NCBI GenBank assembly: GCA_014804795.1
Contig: JAAUZC010000009.1
Location: 113,856-177,855 of the forward strand
Length of the DNA: 64,000 nucleotides
From: Lachnospiraceae bacterium
Lineage (GTDB): Bacteria; Bacillota; Clostridia; Lachnospirales; Lachnospiraceae
Reading direction: 5' to 3'
The translations under genes and the position numbers were made by a program. The notes under the pieces were generated by a model. It had not been told where the DNA came from. It saw only the letters and a program-made list of their open reading frames with translations, and did no database searches. Shown here piece by piece: positions 1-8,569 of this stretch (the first letter of the stretch is position 1; every line of letters starts with the position of its first letter).

Positions 1-335
1 TGGTAATTTTTGCTGCACTCTGCCTTCACCCGCGCAAAGACTTCCGCAAAATCTTCCTCGGAGATCAGCTCCCGATTCAACCGGATCCTTTCCCGTATAT
101 CCACAAGATGCGGGGAGGTAAATAGTCCCACACTATAGCCTGCTTCCATAAGCACAGACTGCAAATAGGCACAAACGGAACCTTTTCCGTTCGTACCTGC
201 CACATGGATCACTTTGCTGTCCTTACAGGGATACGAAAACTTTTTGTAAAACGCTTTCGTATCCTGCATTGTATTTTTTTTCACAAACTTCGGAATACTG
301 CCGATATATTGTTCCGCTTCCAGAAAGGCCTGCAT
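1..335 (-). CDS. folC: Folylpolyglutamate/dihydrofolate synthase, N-terminal part
   Basis: Mur-ligase-family enzyme that adds glutamate to folates using ATP. About 111 N-terminal codons are visible; the rest lies beyond the left window edge. The translation starts [17 protein letters not shown] and contains the P-loop HVAGTNGKGSV followed by GLFTSPHLVDIRERIR, both diagnostic of FolC. The ATG (333-335) shares one base with the valS stop (TGATG on the minus strand), so the two genes are translationally coupled. valS-folC is a common order in Firmicutes. Nothing unusual in the visible part. Confidence 0.93.
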   Translation of the reverse strand, partial: MQAFLEAEQYIGSIPKFVKKNTMQDTKAFYKKFSYPCKDSKVIHVAGTNGKGSVCAYLQSVLMEAGYSVGLFTSPHLVDIRERIRLNRELISEEDFAEVFARVKAECSKNY

Positions 336-3013
336 CATAACTGTGCAAGGCGCTCTTTCACCTGCTCCATCATCTGGGTATATTTTTCCAGCTTTGCTTT
401 TTCCTCCGCTATCTTTGCTTCCGGAGCCTTCGCAAGGAACTTCTCATTTTTCAACATACCGTTTACTCTGGCAAGTTCACCGGCAAGGCGCTTTTCTTCT
501 TTCTGAAGACGCTCCTTTTCCTGCTTCAGATCAACCAGTTCCGCAAACGGCATATATAACACTGCCCCGGGAATCACTACGGATACCGCATCATCGGCGA
601 TACCGGTTTTGTCATCCTGTATCATTACTTCGGAGGCATAGGCGAGGGAAGCAAAGAACAGCTTTCCTTCGGTAAACGCCTCTTTTATTTCTTCCTTCTC
701 ACTGACTACATAAACCGCCGCTTTTCGGGAAGGCGCTACATTCATGGAAGTACGCACGTTACGGATACCCCGCACCGCTTCCTTGATTGTCTCAATATCA
801 CGCTCCTCTTTCGGGAAGTTTCTCTCCTCCTGATACTCCGGCCATTTGGAGATCATAATGGATTCTTCTTCCGACTGCAGAGAACAGAAAATCTCCTCCG
901 TGATAAACGGCATATAAGGATGCAGAAGCCTCAGCGCATCAAGGAGTACGTTTTTCAGCGTCCAGAGCGCCGCATTCTGGCTCGCCTCATCATCGGAATT
1001 ATAGAGACGGGGCTTCACCATCTCAATATACCAGTCACAGAATTCATCCCAGATAAAGTCATATACTTTCTGAACCGCGATACCCAGCTCAAAACTGTCC
1101 ATATTGTCGGTCACTTCTTTTACCAGATGATTCAGCTTGGAAATGATCCACTTATCCACAGGCTCAAATGTCTCCGGCTTCGTGATGGTCTTTCCTCTCT
1201 CCGCAAATCCGTCTATATTCATCATAATGAACCGGGATGCATTCCACACTTTGTTCGCAAAATTCCTTGCAGCTTCCACTCTCTCATAGTAGAAACGCAT
1301 ATCATTCCCCGGCGCATTTCCGGTGATCAGCATCAGACGCAGCGCATCCGCACCATACTGATCGATGATCTCCAACGGATCGATACCGTTTCCTAAAGAT
1401 TTTGACATTTTTCGTCCCTGTGAATCCCGCACCAACCCGTGGAACAGTACGGTCTTAAAGGGTCTTTCGCCCATCTGCTCATAGCCTGAGAAGATCATAC
1501 GGATTACCCAGAAGAAAATAATATCATAGCCTGTTACAAGCACATCCGTGGGATAGAAGTATTTCAGATCCTCCGTCATTTCCGGCCAGCCCAGCGTGGA
1601 GAACGGCCAGAGTGCCGAGGAAAACCAGGTATCTAACACATCCTCATCCTGTGTGAAATGCGTTTCGCCGCACTTCGGGCAAACCTGCGGCGCCTGCCTT
1701 GCCACTACCACTTCGCCGCACTTATCACAATAGTAAGCCGGAATCCGGTGCCCCCACCAGAGCTGTCTGCTGATACACCAGTCGCGGATATTGTCTGTCC
1801 AGTTAAAATAGATCTTCTCCATTCTCTCCGGAATCAGTTTCACTTCCCCGTTTTTTACTGCCTCCACAGCAGGTTTGATCAGCTCCTCCATCTTGACAAA
1901 CCACTGTTCTTTCACAAGCGGTTCGATGGTCGTATTACACCTGTCATGGGTACCCACGTTATGACTGTAGTCCTCAATCTTTTCAAGCAGCCCTTCTGCC
2001 TTCAACTCCTCCAGAATCTGCTTTCTTGCCTCATAACGATCCAGCCCTGCATATTTGCCGCCGTTCTCATTGATCGTGGCGTCATCGTTCATGATATTCA
2101 CGATGGGCAGGTTATGGCGTTTGCCCACCTCAAAGTCATTCGGGTCATGACCCGGTGTGATCTTTACAACACCTGTCCCGAATTCCATATCCACATATTC
2201 GTCTTCCACAACAGGAATCGCTTTATTTACGATCGGAAGCCATACATAGCGGCCTTTCAGATACGTATAGCGTTCATCCTTCGGATTGACAGCAACCGCT
2301 GTATCACCCAGCATAGTCTCCGGACGGGTTGTTGCAAATTCAAGGAACTCCGTCTTGCTGGGCTGTCCGTTTTCATCCACCAACGGATATTTGATATGCC
2401 AGAAATGACCTGCCTGCTCTTCATATTCTACTTCCGCATCGGAAATGGAAGTATTGCAGACCGGGCACCAGTTGATGATCTTGGCGCCTTTATAGATCCA
2501 TCCCTTTTCATGCATTTTGCAGAACACTTCCGTAACTGCCTTATTACAGCCTTCGTCCATTGTAAATCTTTCTCTGTCCCAGTCGCAGGAAGAGCCGAGT
2601 TTTTTGAGCTGGGAAACGATCCGTCCGCCGTACTCTCTTCTCCAGTCCCAGGCACGCTCCAGAAACTTCTCTCTGCCCAGATCATGCTTGTCAATGCCTT
2701 CCTTTTTCAGAGCCTCAATGATCTTTACTTCCGTGGAAATGCTGGCATGGTCCGTACCGGGCTGCCACAACGCGTTATACCCCTGCATCCTCTTATAGCG
2801 GATCAGAATATCCTGCATCGTATTGTCCAGTGCATGTCCCATATGAAGCTGCCCTGTAATATTCGGGGGCGGAATCACGATCGTGAACGGTGTCTTTGTT
2901 TTATCTACTTCCGCATGAAAATATTTCTTTTCTAACCACTTTTGATAAATTCTGTCCTCAATCCCTTTCGGATCGTAGGTTTTTGCCAGCTCTTTTCCTG
3001 CCGTAGTACTCAT
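335..3013 (-). CDS. valS: Valine--tRNA ligase
   Basis: Cytoplasmic class I aminoacyl-tRNA synthetase that charges tRNA-Val. The 892 residues match the normal family length. The HIGH-type signature is [13 protein letters not shown] (about residues 48-60). A zinc-type cysteine cluster ([20 protein letters not shown]) lies mid-protein, the KMSKS loop ([11 protein letters not shown]) is near residue 535, and a charged C-terminal coiled coil spans roughly the last 70 residues, as in ValRS. The ATG is preceded by an AGGAGGAG Shine-Dalgarno. The leader between the upstream terminator and the start carries repeats (separate entry). No T-box sequence was recognised. Confidence 0.98.
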   Translation of the reverse strand: MSTTAGKELAKTYDPKGIEDRIYQKWLEKKYFHAEVDKTKTPFTIVIPPPNITGQLHMGHALDNTMQDILIRYKRMQGYNALWQPGTDHASISTEVKIIEALKKEGIDKHDLGREKFLERAWDWRREYGGRIVSQLKKLGSSCDWDRERFTMDEGCNKAVTEVFCKMHEKGWIYKGAKIINWCPVCNTSISDAEVEYEEQAGHFWHIKYPLVDENGQPSKTEFLEFATTRPETMLGDTAVAVNPKDERYTYLKGRYVWLPIVNKAIPVVEDEYVDMEFGTGVVKITPGHDPNDFEVGKRHNLPIVNIMNDDATINENGGKYAGLDRYEARKQILEELKAEGLLEKIEDYSHNVGTHDRCNTTIEPLVKEQWFVKMEELIKPAVEAVKNGEVKLIPERMEKIYFNWTDNIRDWCISRQLWWGHRIPAYYCDKCGEVVVARQAPQVCPKCGETHFTQDEDVLDTWFSSALWPFSTLGWPEMTEDLKYFYPTDVLVTGYDIIFFWVIRMIFSGYEQMGERPFKTVLFHGLVRDSQGRKMSKSLGNGIDPLEIIDQYGADALRLMLITGNAPGNDMRFYYERVEAARNFANKVWNASRFIMMNIDGFAERGKTITKPETFEPVDKWIISKLNHLVKEVTDNMDSFELGIAVQKVYDFIWDEFCDWYIEMVKPRLYNSDDEASQNAALWTLKNVLLDALRLLHPYMPFITEEIFCSLQSEEESIMISKWPEYQEERNFPKEERDIETIKEAVRGIRNVRTSMNVAPSRKAAVYVVSEKEEIKEAFTEGKLFFASLAYASEVMIQDDKTGIADDAVSVVIPGAVLYMPFAELVDLKQEKERLQKEEKRLAGELARVNGMLKNEKFLAKAPEAKIAEEKAKLEKYTQMMEQVKERLAQL

Positions 3014-3032
3014 AATCTGCTCCTCCTATTTT

Positions 3033-3158
3033 AGTTCCGCACATACTCTTCCAGCACACCTTTGTGGAGCTTACATTTACGGCTGTCAACAAACGCCATC
3101 CGTAAATGAAGCTGTGCGCTGTCCGCGTATGTGCTGTCCCAGTTCCGCACATACTCTT
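3033..3158 (-). repeat. Direct and inverted repeats in the valS leader
   Basis: An 18-bp sequence (agttccgcacatactctt on the plus strand) occurs exactly twice, at 3033-3050 and 3141-3158, a period of 108 bp. Between the copies an inverted repeat (tttacgg / ccgtaaa, extendable to agctt arms with one bulge, about 3069-3113) can form a hairpin. The second copy also pairs with gtatgtgc at 3127-3134. The region is in the 5' leader of valS on the minus strand. Function unknown; it could be a duplicated leader element. Confidence 0.6.
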
Positions 3159-3169
3159 TGCGGTTCTCT

Positions 3170-3208
3170 AAACACAAAAGCCCTCTGCCGTGTGTCGGCA
3201 AAGGGCTC
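3170..3208 (-). terminator. Rho-independent terminator after htrA
   Basis: On the minus strand AGCCCTTTGCCG pairs with CGGCAGAGGGCT across a 5-nt loop (stem 3179-3207; 12 bp with one G-U), followed by TTTTGTGTTT. It lies about 85 bp after the HtrA stop and before the valS leader, so it should separate the two transcription units. Confidence 0.85.
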
Positions 3209-3291
3209 AAACTGCACTATCACCTTTGTCCTCTTTTTCCTAAAGAGAATCATAGTAGATATGGGCATGATTTGTCAAGTGTTTCGTAGCT

Positions 3292-4773
3292 TTAGTAGTT
3301 GAAGAACGGGAAGAAATTGCCAAACGGGTTGTTCTGGTCATAGGGAGTGCTCTGGCTCTCCTGCGAAGAGTTTTCACTCTGCCCGCTTTCCTGTTTGATG
3401 CCCGCCTCTTTCGCTGTGTAAAGTGTTACCGCGATCTGTCTGTCCTCGTATCCGGCTTCGGTTCTGACTTCTACGGTAAGGGTTACTGTTTCTCCTGCCC
3501 TATAATAACTCAGATACTCTATCAACTCTTCTCTGGTTCGTATCATTCTTCCGTCAAGTTCCGTGATGACCATACCCCGCTGCAGTCCTGCTCTTTCTGC
3601 GGGAGAATCCTCTGCCACACTGCTGATGTGGGCACCGATGGGGATATCATAGGCCTGGTTGATCTCGTTTGTCACGTTGGATACGGTGATACCCAGATAG
3701 CCTCTCTCGGATTCCTCCACCAGAGTTCTGGTCTCCTGCTGCATCATACGTTCCATGTCCTCTCTGATATCGGAAATCGGAATGGCGTAGCCGATGCCTT
3801 CCACAGTTGTATCCGCCACTTTAGCAGAGTTGATGCCTACCAGTTCTCCTTTCATATTGAACATGGCGCCGCCGCTGTTGCCCGGGTTGATCGCTGCATC
3901 CGTCTGGATATACTCATTAGCGCTGCCTGTCGTATCCGAAGAATCTTCTGTTGTCACACTGCGTCCTACCGCACTGACAATGCCCGTCGTCACAGACTGT
4001 CCATAGCCCAATGCATTGCCGATTGCCACGACCTGATCTCCCATGGCAAGCTCATCGGAATCTCCGAGCGTTGCTATTTTAATATTGTCCATCGTCTCCC
4101 GGGAAAGCTCTTCCAGATCCACTGCAACGACCGCCAGATCTTTTGCAGAACTGTAATCCTTGATCTCACCTTTTACGATCTCCGCATCCGAGATGTTCTC
4201 GTTTCCTTCCTGATAGCTGAACAGAACACTCAATTCCTTACTGCCGGAAACCACATGGTAATTGGTTACGATCAAAAGTTCACTGTCTGTTTTTCCGATG
4301 ATAACACCCGAACCGGAGCCTTCCGTCTGCTGTATAAATGTTCCCCAGAAACTCTTTATTTCCGCTTCGCCTTTATTCGTAATCGCCACAACAGATGGCA
4401 GGCACATTTCTGTAATCTGCTTGACAGATAATCCCGCTGCTTCCGTCTGCGTCATCTGTGTAACAGGCGCTGCTTCCGTCAATTCAGGCAAATCCTTTTC
4501 CATCTCGGTTTCCGGATCAGCTTCCTGCAGTGCTTCTTTCTTATTATACTGCTGCAGCATCAATCCGCTGCCCAGAGCGCCGCCTGCGGTTCCCATCACA
4601 AGCGACAGTACAAGACAAAGCGGAATAAGTCCGCGGCCGCTTTTTTTCTCTTTCTTTTTGCGCTCAGGCTCCGGCGGTATATTTCCGGCAGGCTGGCTAT
4701 TGTAGTAAATATAGTCGTTGTTTCCCTGATAATTGTTATTTTCGTTGTTCTGCCCGTATTGATACTCCATCAT
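3292..4773 (-). CDS. htrA: HtrA/DegP-like membrane-anchored serine protease
   Basis: Trypsin-like protease with a PDZ domain acting outside the membrane in envelope protein quality control. A Q/N-rich cytoplasmic N-terminus is followed by one membrane segment (GLIPLCLVLSLVMGTAGGAL), then the protease domain with His (VTNYHVV), Asp (AKDLAVVAVD) and Ser (NPGNSGGAM), then one PDZ domain (GYLGI...GMVITELDGR) and a Q/S/N-rich tail. The ATG at 4771-4773 has AGGAG five bases upstream and gives 493 residues. An in-frame extension to a GTG at 4860 would add 29 residues containing CNDCG but has no good ribosome site, so the shorter form was chosen. Confidence 0.93.
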   Translation of the reverse strand: MMEYQYGQNNENNNYQGNNDYIYYNSQPAGNIPPEPERKKKEKKSGRGLIPLCLVLSLVMGTAGGALGSGLMLQQYNKKEALQEADPETEMEKDLPELTEAAPVTQMTQTEAAGLSVKQITEMCLPSVVAITNKGEAEIKSFWGTFIQQTEGSGSGVIIGKTDSELLIVTNYHVVSGSKELSVLFSYQEGNENISDAEIVKGEIKDYSSAKDLAVVAVDLEELSRETMDNIKIATLGDSDELAMGDQVVAIGNALGYGQSVTTGIVSAVGRSVTTEDSSDTTGSANEYIQTDAAINPGNSGGAMFNMKGELVGINSAKVADTTVEGIGYAIPISDIREDMERMMQQETRTLVEESERGYLGITVSNVTNEINQAYDIPIGAHISSVAEDSPAERAGLQRGMVITELDGRMIRTREELIEYLSYYRAGETVTLTVEVRTEAGYEDRQIAVTLYTAKEAGIKQESGQSENSSQESQSTPYDQNNPFGNFFPFFNY

Positions 4774-4885
4774 CGTCACTCCTTTGTCTTCTATTTTCTC
4801 CCCGCAGTCATTACAGAAAAGAGCTCTTTTCCCGTCCGCCGCATGGAACGTATACTGCACCGTTTACTTTCCCGTTTCATCCCCG

Positions 4886-4931
4886 ATTTAAAAAAGCACC
4901 TGACCAAGGTTCATTCCTCATCAGATGCTTT
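4886..4931 (-). terminator. Terminator after the nagA operon
   Basis: On the minus strand AAAGCATCTGA pairs with TCAGGTGCTTT (arms 4921-4931 and 4893-4903; one G-U) and is followed by a T-rich run ending near 4886. It lies immediately downstream of nagA and ends the PTS/GRE operon. Confidence 0.8.
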
Positions 4932-4946
4932 TATCTTATTCTGTAT

Positions 4947-6110
4947 TTATGTTAAAATTGTGATATGATTGTGATTTTTTTGTGAAATTATCCTTCCTCC
5001 TATGATCACTTTCCTTACCCGGATATCCTCATCAAACAGGATCACATCCGCGTCATATCCTTCGGCTATCCTTCCCTTATGATCCTCTATTCCACAGTAA
5101 ACGGCAGGGTTCCAGGTTGCCATTTTCACCAGTTCATACAGAGGATATTCCGTATTATTTTTCAGATTGCGAACCGCCTCATCCAATGTCAGGAGCGTTC
5201 CGGCAAAAGTACCATCCCGCAGCTTGGCCATACCATTTTGAATCCAGACTTCCTGCCCTCCCAAAAAATATTTTCCTTCCGGCATCGTACAGCCCATCAT
5301 CGCATCTGTTACCAGGACAATCCTGTCTGTCCCTTTTTGTTTCAGTGCGATCCGCAAGGCCGGATATTCAATATGAATTCCATCCGCGATAAATTCTGTT
5401 GTAATATCGCTGTCAAAAACCGCCCCCACCACACCGGGCTCCCTGTGTTTTAAAGGCGTCATGGCATTATACAGATGTGTGACATGGGAAACACCTGCAC
5501 TTATCGCCTGTTTTGCCGTTTCATAATCCGCACAGGTATGCCCCATAGAAGCATGAATTCCATGTGATTTCAGAAAAGTGATCAATTCTTTGCTGCCCGG
5601 CAGTTCCGGTGCAAAAGTCACGGTGATCACAGACGATTCATATCCTCTTATCATCTTTTCCAGTTCTTCTTTGGAAGGATTCTTCACATATTCCGGATTT
5701 TGCGCCCCCAGCATACTGCTGTTTACAAAAGGTCCCTCCAGATGAACACCAATCACACCTGCTCCCTCTGACTGCTCTCCCCTCATCTCGGAAACGACTT
5801 TTACCACCCGGCGAATGGAAGCAGTGTCCATCGTCATCGTAGTCGGTACATAGGACGTTGTGCCATGGACCGCGATCGCTCTCCCAATCCCGGCAAGAGC
5901 TTCCCTTGTCCCTTCCATCGTGTCATAGCCGCCTGCTCCGTGGATATGGATATCAATAAAGCCCGGGGAAAGATACATTCCCTCTGCATCCATTACAGCT
6001 TCGCCCTCTTTTTCCCGTGGGTTTATTTCCGTAATTTTATCTCCTTCTATCCGAACCGCACCTTCCTCTATCCTGTCCGGAAAAAGTATCCGCGCATTTT
6101 TGATCAACAT
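4947..6110 (-). CDS. nagA: N-acetylglucosamine-6-phosphate deacetylase
   Basis: Amidohydrolase-superfamily enzyme that removes the acetyl group of GlcNAc-6-phosphate. The 387 residues fit the family. The metal and catalytic pattern is intact: HIHGAGG (His55, His57), HLEGPF (Glu125), SMGHTCADY (His191), THLYNAMTP (His212), DGIHIEYP (His246, substrate) and LVTDAM (Asp269). AGAGGAAAG precedes the ATG. It is the last gene of the operon, 11 bp after nagB. Being in one transcript with a GRE and an FSA aldolase suggests that the PTS substrate, or one of several, is N-acetylated. Confidence 0.95.
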   Translation of the reverse strand: MLIKNARILFPDRIEEGAVRIEGDKITEINPREKEGEAVMDAEGMYLSPGFIDIHIHGAGGYDTMEGTREALAGIGRAIAVHGTTSYVPTTMTMDTASIRRVVKVVSEMRGEQSEGAGVIGVHLEGPFVNSSMLGAQNPEYVKNPSKEELEKMIRGYESSVITVTFAPELPGSKELITFLKSHGIHASMGHTCADYETAKQAISAGVSHVTHLYNAMTPLKHREPGVVGAVFDSDITTEFIADGIHIEYPALRIALKQKGTDRIVLVTDAMMGCTMPEGKYFLGGQEVWIQNGMAKLRDGTFAGTLLTLDEAVRNLKNNTEYPLYELVKMATWNPAVYCGIEDHKGRIAEGYDADVILFDEDIRVRKVIIGGRIISQKNHNHITILT

Positions 6111-6121
6111 AGTCTTTCCTC

Positions 6122-6865
6122 TTATCTATTCTGTTTTTCCAGCTTCGCAGCAGCAGCTTCATCCAGAATAACCGTAATATCTGCATGCAGTTTCAATATT
6201 GTTGCCGGAATCTTCGTATCCAGCGTCTCGCTGTTTATAAAGCGCTCCATAATCTCACTTTTATTGATACCTTCCGCTATCAGTACTACCTTTTTACTCT
6301 TAAAAATATTTTGAATGCCGATTGTCATCGCCTTTGTCGGCACTTGATCCATGCTGTCAAAAAATCTGGCATTGTCCCGAATGGTCAACTCTGAAAGTTC
6401 CTGCACATGAGTCGCAAAGTCAAGCTTCTCCGCAGGCATATTAAAAGCGATATGCCCGTCCCTTCCAATCCCCAGCAGAATTAGATCGATTCCCCCCTCC
6501 TGCTCTATCTTCTCATCGAATTTTCGGGCTTCCTCCTCCAGATTTCCCTCTGCTGCCTGTGGACCGAATGTATTTGCTTTGTCGATATTTACCTTCTGAT
6601 ATAACAAATGTTCCATAAAATAGTAATAACCCTGCGGGTGCATCCGGTTCAGTCCCACATACTCATCCATATTCAATGCTCTTATCCTGCTGAAATCCAG
6701 CCCCTCTTCCTGATGCAGTCTTATCAGTTCCTGATAAGTGCCGACGGGAGAAGAACCCGTGGACAATGCCAGCAGAGCATCCGGTTTTCTTTTTATTTCC
6801 TCCGCAATGAGTGCTGCCGCTTTTTTGCCCATTTCCGCACTGTTTTTTACAATAATCACTTCCAT
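6122..6865 (-). CDS. nagB: Glucosamine-6-phosphate deaminase-like (NagB family), altered active site
   Basis: NagB-family sugar isomerase of 247 residues. Family motifs are clear: LSTGSSPVGTYQEL (phosphate loop, from about residue 35), LNMDEYVGL (Asp67) and GIGRDGHIAFN (Asp136, His138). Canonical NagB continues FNEP, where the Glu (Glu148 in E. coli) is part of the catalytic relay. Here the residue is Met143 (FNMPAE). The protein may have reduced or altered deaminase activity, or act on a different sugar phosphate. It sits between the FSA aldolase and nagA in the same operon. Family membership is certain; classical NagB activity is less so. Confidence 0.85.
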   Translation of the reverse strand: MEVIIVKNSAEMGKKAAALIAEEIKRKPDALLALSTGSSPVGTYQELIRLHQEEGLDFSRIRALNMDEYVGLNRMHPQGYYYFMEHLLYQKVNIDKANTFGPQAAEGNLEEEARKFDEKIEQEGGIDLILLGIGRDGHIAFNMPAEKLDFATHVQELSELTIRDNARFFDSMDQVPTKAMTIGIQNIFKSKKVVLIAEGINKSEIMERFINSETLDTKIPATILKLHADITVILDEAAAAKLEKQNR

Positions 6866-6880
6866 GATTTTTCTTCCCTT

Positions 6881-7561
6881 CTATAAATTCAGAAATGTCT
6901 TCCCATCTCCCGTCAAAGCCCTGAAATCGCTGTTGAATTTGCTGACCGCCATATCGACCACTTCATTTTTCAAAAATGATTCCCACACACCCACACTGAT
7001 CGCGGCCGCTTCTATGCCGTATTTTGCCAGTTCTACCACCTGTCTTGTTGTCTTAAAACTGGCAGAGGAAATTCCTGTGGGAAGCTGATAAATATTTAAA
7101 ATATCCTGAATATCTTTTGCCACCTGAAGCCCGTCTCCGCCCAGATTATCGATCCGGCTGATGTAAGGTGCTACCAGGTCCGCACCTGCCTGCGCCGCCA
7201 AAAGCCCTTGCCCCACCGTATAAACCGCTGTTGCACACACTTGATAACCTTCTTTTTTCATCAGCTTTACCGCCTTTATTCCCTGGGGGGTGGCAGGCAC
7301 TTTCACATATGTATGTTCCCTCCCGACCGCATCAGTGATCACCTTCGCCTCCGCCAGCATATCCTCCGCTTTTTCTGAAATCACCTGTGTCATCAGAATC
7401 TTATCCGGTCCTATAAACGCCCTCACTTCTTTTAATACTTCCAGCGGATTCCCACCTGTTCTTGCCAGAATAGTGGGATTACTCGTCACCCCATCTACAG
7501 GATATAAATCCCATAATTCTCTGACCTTTTCCAAATTCAAATCATCAATAAACAGCTTCAT
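6881..7561 (-). CDS. fsa: Fructose-6-phosphate aldolase (FSA/TalC family)
   Basis: Class I aldolase of 226 residues from the small transaldolase family. E. coli FsaA/FsaB cleave fructose-6-phosphate and 1-deoxyfructose-6-phosphate by a Schiff-base mechanism. Key FSA positions are conserved: Asp6 (LFIDD), Asn28 (TSNPT), Gln59 (MTQV), the Schiff-base lysine Lys87 (YVKVPAT), the Tyr and Arg of APYISRID, and SASFKT. The Gln59 and Tyr pattern favours FSA over true transaldolase. It lies between the GRE activase and nagB, which suggests that it cleaves the sugar phosphate made by the GRE. Confidence 0.88.
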   Translation of the reverse strand: MKLFIDDLNLEKVRELWDLYPVDGVTSNPTILARTGGNPLEVLKEVRAFIGPDKILMTQVISEKAEDMLAEAKVITDAVGREHTYVKVPATPQGIKAVKLMKKEGYQVCATAVYTVGQGLLAAQAGADLVAPYISRIDNLGGDGLQVAKDIQDILNIYQLPTGISSASFKTTRQVVELAKYGIEAAAISVGVWESFLKNEVVDMAVSKFNSDFRALTGDGKTFLNL

Positions 7562-7585
7562 GTTCCTTCTCCTTCTTTCCTGATT

Positions 7586-8494
7586 TTATATTTTTGATTT
7601 TATTACAGTTTTTTGTGTATATTTCTGAATACCTGCCACCCACTCATCCACCTGCTCCGGTTTTGGTATCTCCTCCACACAATAAGACATTTTCAGATCC
7701 AGCAGCGCTGCTTTGGAAAGTCCTAACGGATGGTAGGGCAATACCTCCAGATGCAAAACATGTTCCAGCGTATCCGCAAACGCCCCGACTCTTTGAAAAT
7801 GTGTTTCGTTATCATTGATTCCCGGGATAAGCGGAAGCCGAAGCACCGTTTCTTTCCCTGCATGATCTAACATCCTGAGATTGTGCAGGATCAACTCATT
7901 GGATACATTGGTAACTTCTTTATGTATCGCCGCATCCATCTGCTTGCAGTCATAGAGAAACAGATCCACATAAGGTGCAATGTCCATCAGAATTTCTGTT
8001 TTGGCAAAGCCTGTTGTCTCCACACAGGAAGATATCCCCGCCTCTTTTGCCGCCATCAGCAGTTCCTTTGTAAAGTCCGGTTGATAAAATGCTTCTCCTC
8101 CCGATATCGTCATACCGCCGCCGGAAGCTCTGAAAAATGATCTATCCCGCAGAACAGTCTTCATCACCTGTTCCACACTCATCTTTTCTCCCATCTGTGT
8201 CAGCGCATCCATATCGCATATCTGTGCACATTTTCCGCAGGCTCTACACTTTTCCCGATTAAAAATGTGATTTCCGTCCGAGAATTCGTGGCAATGCTCC
8301 GGACACACCGCCTCACAGGCTCTGCACCCGCTGCATTTCTTTACATCATATCCTATCTGGATCATCGGCAGATTGGATTCCGGATTGTGGCACCAGAGGC
8401 ACCTGAGCGGACATCCCTTCAAATATACAGTTGTACGGATTCCCGGCCCGTCATCCAGACAGTATCTTGCAATATCAAATACAATTCCTTCCAT
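7586..8494 (-). CDS. Glycyl radical enzyme activase (radical SAM)
   Basis: Installs the glycyl radical on the GRE encoded just upstream, using S-adenosylmethionine and an iron-sulfur cluster. It has 302 residues. The radical SAM motif is GCPLRCLWCH (near residue 28), followed by an inserted ferredoxin-like domain with two four-cysteine sets (CSGCRACEAVCPEHC and CRACGKCAQIC). That insertion is typical of activases of GRE eliminases and absent from the simple PFL activase. A glycine-rich SAM-binding strand GGGMTISGGE follows. Transcribed directly after the GRE (76-bp gap). Confidence 0.95.
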   Translation of the reverse strand: MEGIVFDIARYCLDDGPGIRTTVYLKGCPLRCLWCHNPESNLPMIQIGYDVKKCSGCRACEAVCPEHCHEFSDGNHIFNREKCRACGKCAQICDMDALTQMGEKMSVEQVMKTVLRDRSFFRASGGGMTISGGEAFYQPDFTKELLMAAKEAGISSCVETTGFAKTEILMDIAPYVDLFLYDCKQMDAAIHKEVTNVSNELILHNLRMLDHAGKETVLRLPLIPGINDNETHFQRVGAFADTLEHVLHLEVLPYHPLGLSKAALLDLKMSYCVEEIPKPEQVDEWVAGIQKYTQKTVIKSKI

Positions 8495-8569
8495 TTATTT
8501 CACCGTTTCTCTATTTGTTAATCTTTTTATTTACCGGGCCCGGCTTCCTCCCGACAGCCCGGTCATTTC

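Noticed and set aside
1658..2935. Long plus-strand open frame (425 codons) opposite valS
   Set aside because: It lies wholly antisense to a certain valS, has no family resemblance and no ribosome site; a shadow of the codon composition.
3014..3291. T-box riboswitch before valS
   Set aside because: No AGGGTGGTACCGCG-like T-box sequence on the minus strand; the only terminator hairpin sits where it would end the htrA transcript.
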